A stretch of DNA of 5,584 bases. It comes from a candidate division CSSED10-310 bacterium. Lineage in GTDB: Bacteria; CSSED10-310; JAFGJC01. A program made the position numbers and the translations under genes. This document shows, in pieces, positions 1 to 3,215 of the stretch; position 1 is the stretch's first letter; the number at the start of each line of letters is the position of its first letter. The notes under the pieces are model-generated. The model did not search any database, was not told where the DNA came from, and saw only the letters and a program-made list of their open reading frames with translations. The stretch spans positions 1 to 5,584 of the forward strand of contig JAFGJC010000157.1 in assembly GCA_016929305.1 (NCBI GenBank), given 5' to 3'.

Positions 1-280
1 AGGATGCTTTAACGTTTTCAAATGTCCACCATGGCAGAATGCCGTCATTCATCAACTGCCTGTTCGTTTCCGAATCTCCGTTGAGGAAGGTGAACATATC
101 GAGTTTTGTGTTGGGAATGGAGAATACCGGATGTTCATGAAAGGCAAGCATATGCAGGTAATCATCGAACACGTATCCGCTGAACAGCGAGGGAGCTGCC
201 AATACGGTACTGATCAGAGCCAGAAATAACAGCGGATGGTCTTGAACAAATCCGCTGGTTAACCGTTTGACAACTTTCAT
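1..280 (-). CDS. N-terminal part of a probable GT-C/GT39-like integral membrane protein (cut by window edge)
   Basis: Reading the minus strand from an ATG at 278-280 gives 93 codons open to the window edge, so only the N-terminus is present. A basic start (MKVVKR) is followed by a hydrophobic segment at about residues 16-37, consistent with a first membrane helix. Just after it comes the acidic pair D39-D40 in the motif FDDYLH, then PWWT at 83-86 and a stretch leading towards the edge. An acidic pair or DE motif in the first outer loop is typical of GT-C glycosyltransferases such as GT39, which use polyprenyl-phosphate sugars as donors. The FDDY...PWWT pattern recalls large predicted membrane proteins, often with TPR C-termini, that I know from Desulfobacterota and similar bacteria. 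The start is supported by AAAGGA nine bases upstream. The family assignment rests on a short fragment; that the gene is real is much surer than what it does. Confidence 0.72.
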   Translation of the reverse strand, partial: MKVVKRLTSGFVQDHPLLFLALISTVLAAPSLFSGYVFDDYLHMLAFHEHPVFSIPNTKLDMFTFLNGDSETNRQLMNDGILPWWTFENVKAS

Positions 281-289
281 CAAATAAGT

Positions 290-295
290 TCCTTT
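290..295 (-). promoter_or_regulatory. Shine-Dalgarno for the gene starting at 280
   Basis: The minus strand reads AAAGGA here, nine bases before the ATG at 278-280. It decides the start of the left-edge gene and rules against the overlapping minus-strand frame that starts at 389. Confidence 0.6.
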
Positions 296-364
296 GTTGT
301 TCGAGACATTGAAGGCGCGATGGAAAGCAGCGGTAACATGGAAAAATGACGACTAACCCAAAAG

Positions 365-373
365 AGTATACCA
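365..373 (-). promoter_or_regulatory. Candidate extended -10 promoter for the left-edge gene
   Basis: On the minus strand the sequence is TGGTATACT, a good match to the extended -10 form TGnTATAAT. No recognisable -35 lies 16-18 bases further upstream, which extended -10 promoters can tolerate. Transcription would begin near 358, leaving an untranslated leader of about 78 bases before the ATG at 280. The only evidence is the motif match. Confidence 0.35.
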
Positions 374-391
374 TTTGTCCGGTTTTCATGA

Positions 392-397
392 TATGAT
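392..397 (+). promoter_or_regulatory. Weak candidate -10 box for the 407-946 gene
   Basis: TATGAT differs from TATAAT at one position and lies nine bases before the ATG at 407. No -35 hexamer is visible at the right spacing. If used, transcription would begin at about 403-405, giving an essentially leaderless mRNA or, if translation starts at the second ATG (425), a leader of about 20 bases. No clear Shine-Dalgarno precedes either ATG. Confidence 0.2.
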
Positions 398-406
398 CTT
401 TTAACG

Positions 407-946
407 ATGTTTACGCATTACACCATGTCTTTGGTTATGTTTTTGATGGCGGCATTGGTCTTTTGTTTTTTGCTGCAGCGGAAGATCCGGCATCAGCGAA
501 AATTCGGTCTTTTGGGCTGGTTAATTGGTATATGTTTTGTGGCGGGAGCGGTGTATGGATGGGTGGAATCCCCAGTGGATCCTGTTCCGAGGATACCTTC
601 CAATTTCAATGCCTATGTCCAGTTTCACGTTTCCCCGTACGGCAGACCGGAAATCATGAAGGTATATGACGAAACAGAAAATGCCGAATACGATCTGGTG
701 ACGGTTCGATTGCCGCTGAGTTTCCAGGAAAGTCAGCGTATTGTCAGGGATCAACTTCAGCAAAAGGGTTTTCAAGTTGATATTCGTGATACAATCGATG
801 GCGAGGTCACTGAATTCCGGTTTCACTCAGAAAAAAATCCCGAAATGATAAACATGGTTCGCATAAAGAGCACCTGCCCGGTTCAAACACAACCCTGTGT
901 TGAAGTGAGTTTCAGGATTTGGACAGCTTACTATCCACCGAAATGA
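407..946 (+). CDS. Hypothetical membrane-anchored protein, two N-terminal helices and an extracytoplasmic domain
   Basis: I do not recognise the family. The 179 residues begin with a hydrophobic helix at about 8-23, a strongly basic loop (RKIRHQRK, 25-32), and a second helix at about 35-52. The basic loop predicts that both termini face outwards, so residues 55-179 would form a soluble extracytoplasmic domain. That domain starts with a proline-rich linker (VDPVPRIP, 57-64), continues with predicted beta strands and a helix around SFQESQRIVRDQLQQKG (105-121), and ends in YYPPK. C157 and C164 could form a disulfide bond. The alternating beta-alpha-beta look would fit a small ferredoxin-like fold, but that is speculation. 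The ATG at 407 has no obvious ribosome-binding site; the in-frame ATG at 425 is an alternative that would shorten the first helix. The PAP2 phosphatase gene follows after 15 bases on the same strand, so the two are probably co-transcribed and this protein may work at the membrane with it. Confidence 0.75.
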   Translation: MFTHYTMSLVMFLMAALVFCFLLQRKIRHQRKFGLLGWLIGICFVAGAVYGWVESPVDPVPRIPSNFNAYVQFHVSPYGRPEIMKVYDETENAEYDLVTVRLPLSFQESQRIVRDQLQQKGFQVDIRDTIDGEVTEFRFHSEKNPEMINMVRIKSTCPVQTQPCVEVSFRIWTAYYPPK

Positions 947-961
947 TTATCATCCGATAAC

Positions 962-1891
962 ATGATTTCCGGTGATTATGCATTCATAATATATTTACAA
1001 TCATTTAGAACACTGTTTTTAGACCGGTTTATGATTTTAGCCAGCCTGCCGGGAAGCAGGTATTGTTTTATGGCTGTGTTGCCGTTTGTCTACTGGGCAT
1101 TAAGCCGGCAAAAAGGAAAATTACTGACGATTGTTTTTCTTTTTTCGATGCAGTTGAACAGTATCGTCAAGATGAGTTATCGAGTCCCGCGCCCTTATAT
1201 CGATGCACCTGAAACCATAGATCTTGTCGGTGCACCTTCGGAAACGTTTTCCTTTCCAAGTGGGCATGCTCAGGGAAGTCTTATGATATGGGGAGGAACA
1301 GCGCTCCTTTTCCCTTCTTTTGGAACGATCATCGTCTCGGTTATCCTGCCCGTCCTTGTCGGCATATCCAGGATGTATCTTGGAGTGCACAGTCTATTAG
1401 ATGTCATTGCGGGATTTGGTATTGCCATAATATTTTTAATCGTTTTATACAGCCTGGTTCAGATCGAAAAGCGGGTTCCGCCTATAACGGATCACTGGCT
1501 GATGCGGTCCTCACTCGTCATCATATCACTTATCGCATTGGTTCTCTTTTACGATTCGAAGGCGAAAGATTTGGTTTTATCCGGAACGACACTCGTTGCG
1601 TTTGTAATTTTTGAAGCGATTGCTCAAAACAGATGGCATTTTAAGGACACGCCTTGCTGGTCAATAAAAATCAGGCGGTGTTTCGCAGGATACTTGCCGG
1701 CATCTATCTTTGTCATAATTTATAAATTAATACCCGATGCTGAGTCATGGGTTTACGGTCTGGTTTTCGCAGTGCTCGGATATTGGATGGCGGCCGGCGC
1801 TCCGTTTCTTTTCACCGTACTGGGTTTCAATGGATCAGAACGGCAATGCAAAGGTTTAGTCAATAAAACGAAATTTCAAAATAGCCCATAG
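962..1891 (+). CDS. PAP2-family membrane phosphatase (lipid phosphatase)
   Basis: This 309-residue polytopic protein carries the complete PAP2 signature: KMSYRVPRP (K70 to P78, the KX6RP motif), FPSGH (98-102) and SRMYLGVHSLLD (136-147, SRX5HX3D). R137, H143 and D147 are the expected phosphate-binding and catalytic residues and H102 the general acid. Such enzymes remove phosphate from lipid phosphates or pyrophosphates at the outer face of the inner membrane; undecaprenyl pyrophosphate and phosphatidylglycerol phosphate are known substrates, and the sequence does not say which applies here. The core ends near residue 168. A further 140 residues hold about four more hydrophobic segments (roughly 183-197, 206-221, 241-256, 263-288), so the protein is longer than minimal bacterial PAP2 enzymes of about 200 residues. 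The ATG at 962 lacks a clear Shine-Dalgarno and may depend on translation of the gene 15 bases upstream. Its last 36 bases overlap the convergent glycosyltransferase gene, beneath the hydrophilic tail. Confidence 0.93.
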   Translation: MISGDYAFIIYLQSFRTLFLDRFMILASLPGSRYCFMAVLPFVYWALSRQKGKLLTIVFLFSMQLNSIVKMSYRVPRPYIDAPETIDLVGAPSETFSFPSGHAQGSLMIWGGTALLFPSFGTIIVSVILPVLVGISRMYLGVHSLLDVIAGFGIAIIFLIVLYSLVQIEKRVPPITDHWLMRSSLVIISLIALVLFYDSKAKDLVLSGTTLVAFVIFEAIAQNRWHFKDTPCWSIKIRRCFAGYLPASIFVIIYKLIPDAESWVYGLVFAVLGYWMAAGAPFLFTVLGFNGSERQCKGLVNKTKFQNSP

Positions 1892-2551
1892 CGCCGAGAA
1901 CCCATCTCTCCATGTGATCTTTTTCCCTTCAGAATATTCGCGACCAGCATACGAGATCGGCACTTCATAGATTCGAATACCTTTTTTAAGTATTTTGGCA
2001 GTAATTTCCGGTTCAAAATTGAATCGGTTCGATCGGATTTCAATTCCGGAAAGCGCCTTTTTTGAAAATAATTTGTAACATGTTTCCATGTCAGACAGGG
2101 TGGTGCAATAGAGTAAATTTGTCAGTGCAGTGAGAAATCTGTTTCCGATCCAATGATGCAAGAACATATTACGCCGTTCACCGGTAAATCGTGATCCAAA
2201 GACAACCTCCGCCTTTCGTTTGACAACTGGTTCTAGCAGTTTCCGGTATTCTTCGGGGTCATATTCCAGATCAGCATCCTGGACAATGATGTATTCGCCT
2301 TCAGCTTTGTTTAACGCCGTCCTTATGGCAGCGCCTTTTCCCATGTTTTTTTCATGGCGTATCAAGGATGAAAAATCGGATTTTCGATCTTGAAGAATAT
2401 TCCAGGATCCGTCACTCGAGGCATCGTCCACCACAATAAGATCAATCTCGAATCCAAGATCACTCAAATCGATGGTCTTGATGCGATCCAATATGTCATT
2501 GAGAGTGCTTTGTTCATTATACACCGGAACAATAACTGACAATTTTTTCAA
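1856..2551 (-). CDS. Glycosyltransferase family 2, polyprenyl-phosphate mannose/glucose synthase type (DPM1-like)
   Basis: The 231-residue protein is a compact GT-A fold enzyme without membrane helices. Visible motifs in order are VPVYNE (8-13) and DDASSDG (42-48) for nucleotide-sugar binding, GKGAAI (71-76), QDADLEYDP (91-99, the DXD-like metal site), GSRF (119-122), SDMETCYK (153-160, containing the likely catalytic acidic residues), EPEI (180-183) and VPISYAGREYSEGKKI (197-212). These match dolichyl-phosphate mannose synthases and bacterial relatives, which move a sugar from a nucleotide donor to a polyprenyl phosphate on the inner face of the inner membrane. The sugar cannot be read from the sequence. 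The C-terminal membrane helices found in many GtrB/DPM relatives are missing, so it must associate peripherally. The start is a TTG at 2549-2551: VPVYNE follows at the normal distance, GGGAGG lies five bases upstream, and no better ATG exists. The 3' end overlaps the convergent PAP2 gene by 36 bases. Confidence 0.93.
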   Translation of the reverse strand: MKKLSVIVPVYNEQSTLNDILDRIKTIDLSDLGFEIDLIVVDDASSDGSWNILQDRKSDFSSLIRHEKNMGKGAAIRTALNKAEGEYIIVQDADLEYDPEEYRKLLEPVVKRKAEVVFGSRFTGERRNMFLHHWIGNRFLTALTNLLYCTTLSDMETCYKLFSKKALSGIEIRSNRFNFEPEITAKILKKGIRIYEVPISYAGREYSEGKKITWRDGFSALWAILKFRFID

Positions 2552-2556
2552 GACAA

Positions 2557-2562
2557 CCTCCC
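2557..2562 (-). promoter_or_regulatory. Strong Shine-Dalgarno that fixes the TTG start of the glycosyltransferase
   Basis: The minus strand reads GGGAGG, five bases before the TTG at 2549-2551. A close match to the anti-Shine-Dalgarno complement at this spacing is the main reason to accept a TTG start. Confidence 0.7.
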
Positions 2563-2575
2563 GAAATGCCTGACA

Positions 2576-2605
2576 AGTCTAATCATGACTGAACATTCCG
2601 GTCAA
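2576..2605 (-). promoter_or_regulatory. Candidate sigma-70-type promoter for the glycosyltransferase
   Basis: On the minus strand TTGACC (2600-2605) matches the -35 consensus at five of six positions, and TAGACT (2576-2581) matches the -10 consensus at four of six, with an 18-base spacer. Transcription would begin near 2569, giving a short leader of about 18 bases that contains the GGGAGG ribosome site. Confidence 0.42.
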
Positions 2606-2646
2606 GTAAAGTTTTCTTCTTGAATATCACATCATTTCGTGGAATA

Positions 2647-2661
2647 GTGACATCAGGTCAC
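2647..2661. repeat. Perfect inverted repeat GTGAC-N5-GTCAC, candidate operator
   Basis: The arms GTGAC (2647-2651) and GTCAC (2657-2661) are exactly complementary around a five-base centre (ATCAG). The left arm overlaps the proposed -35 of the com promoter, where a dimeric regulator could block or recruit polymerase. It looks superficially like a CRP/FNR-type site but the half-sites are spaced differently. The regulator is unknown. Confidence 0.4.
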
Positions 2662-2675
2662 ATTTTTAATGTAAT
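2647..2675 (+). promoter_or_regulatory. Candidate sigma-70-type promoter for the comEA-like/comEC operon
   Basis: GTGACA (2647-2652, five of six to TTGACA) and TGTAAT (2670-2675, five of six to TATAAT) are separated by exactly 17 bases. The predicted start point is about 2681-2683. That is after the ATG at 2679, so if this promoter is used the first gene would have to start at the downstream GTG (2694) or TTG (2700). Confidence 0.45.
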
Positions 2676-2678
2676 TTT

Positions 2679-3215
2679 ATGTTGAGGGAATCTGTGAGCT
2701 TGCAAAAATTCCTTCAAAGATGCCGTCTATTTGAAGGATCAATTCCACTGTTCGCTGCCAATCATATGCGTATCATGATCATGGGGATTTTTTTTGTGAT
2801 CGCCATCTGCGCCACTCGATGGCTTCAAAGCGATTATTATAGCAACGCAGATAGGATTTCAGAAGCGATATCGCGAGAGTTTGAATTGACGGAAAGTCCT
2901 TATTCACAGCAGGCAGTAAACGCTGCAGACATTCCGGAGGTTTTGTACCGGTGCGAAGGCCCGCGATATAATCTGGAAATAATGTGTTTCCGGTCTTTTC
3001 CGGAGAGGATAAATGTCAACACAGCACCTGTGGAGCTGTTGATGGTATTACCCAATATCGGTGAATCATTAGCGGAGAAGATTGTTCATTATCGCAGCAT
3101 AAAAGGTCATGTATCTGATGTTCGAGATCTTGAGAGGATCCCGGGAATCACACCGCGTCTGACGGATCATTTGGCAGAACTGATAACTTTTGGTGAGCAA
3201 GAAACCGAGCAATGA
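2679..3215 (+). CDS. ComEA-like membrane-anchored helix-hairpin-helix DNA-binding protein
   Basis: The 178 residues (counted from the ATG at 2679) comprise a basic cytoplasmic N-terminus, one membrane helix at about 32-48, an extracytoplasmic linker of about 60 residues, and a C-terminal ComEA-type double helix-hairpin-helix at 111-171. The hallmark INVNTAPVELLMVLPNIG (111-128) is followed by a second hairpin IPGIT (154-158), where the usual final glycine is a threonine. ComEA proteins bind double-stranded DNA non-specifically outside the inner membrane and hand it to ComEC; the gene directly upstream of comEC fits that role exactly. Many Gram-negative ComEA proteins are small secreted forms, whereas Bacillus-type ones are anchored; this one is anchored but lacks the SLBB domain of Bacillus ComEA. 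C92 and C103 in the linker could form a disulfide. The true start may be GTG at 2694, which has a better ribosome site. The stop overlaps the comEC start (ATGA). Confidence 0.88.
   Translation: MLRESVSLQKFLQRCRLFEGSIPLFAANHMRIMIMGIFFVIAICATRWLQSDYYSNADRISEAISREFELTESPYSQQAVNAADIPEVLYRCEGPRYNLEIMCFRSFPERINVNTAPVELLMVLPNIGESLAEKIVHYRSIKGHVSDVRDLERIPGITPRLTDHLAELITFGEQETEQ
2684..2688 (+). promoter_or_regulatory. Shine-Dalgarno-like GAGGG pointing to a downstream start of the ComEA-like gene
   Basis: GAGGG lies five bases before an in-frame GTG (2694-2696, codon 6 when counted from the ATG at 2679) and eleven before an in-frame TTG (2700-2702). The ATG at 2679 itself has only AT-rich sequence in front of it. 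This favours a protein five to seven residues shorter than the longest reading. Confidence 0.4.

Noticed and set aside
296..330. Hairpin or riboswitch in the leader of the left-edge gene
   Set aside because: Only a four-base CCTT/AAGG pairing across a 17-base loop was found, which is too weak to call a structure.
162..389. Minus-strand open frame of 75 codons across the left intergenic region
   Set aside because: It overlaps, in another frame, the well-supported gene starting at 280, and its translation has no domain-like or membrane-protein character.
521..826. Minus-strand open frame of 101 codons inside the 179-residue gene
   Set aside because: It lies wholly antisense to a gene with coherent helices and domain layout, and its translation resembles no protein family.
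1121..1390. Minus-strand open frame of 89 codons inside the PAP2 gene
   Set aside because: It is antisense to the conserved PAP2 motifs and has a highly charged, low-quality composition typical of a shadow frame.
2646..2662. Canonical CRP/FNR site over the com promoter
   Set aside because: The outer half-sites GTGA and TCAC are seven bases apart, not the six bases of a TGTGA-N6-TCACA site, so I list it only as a generic inverted repeat.
2669..2674. ATG-TAA minimal start-stop just before the ComEA-like gene
   Set aside because: It overlaps the proposed -10 box, so it would not be transcribed from that promoter, and nothing else supports a functional start-stop element.
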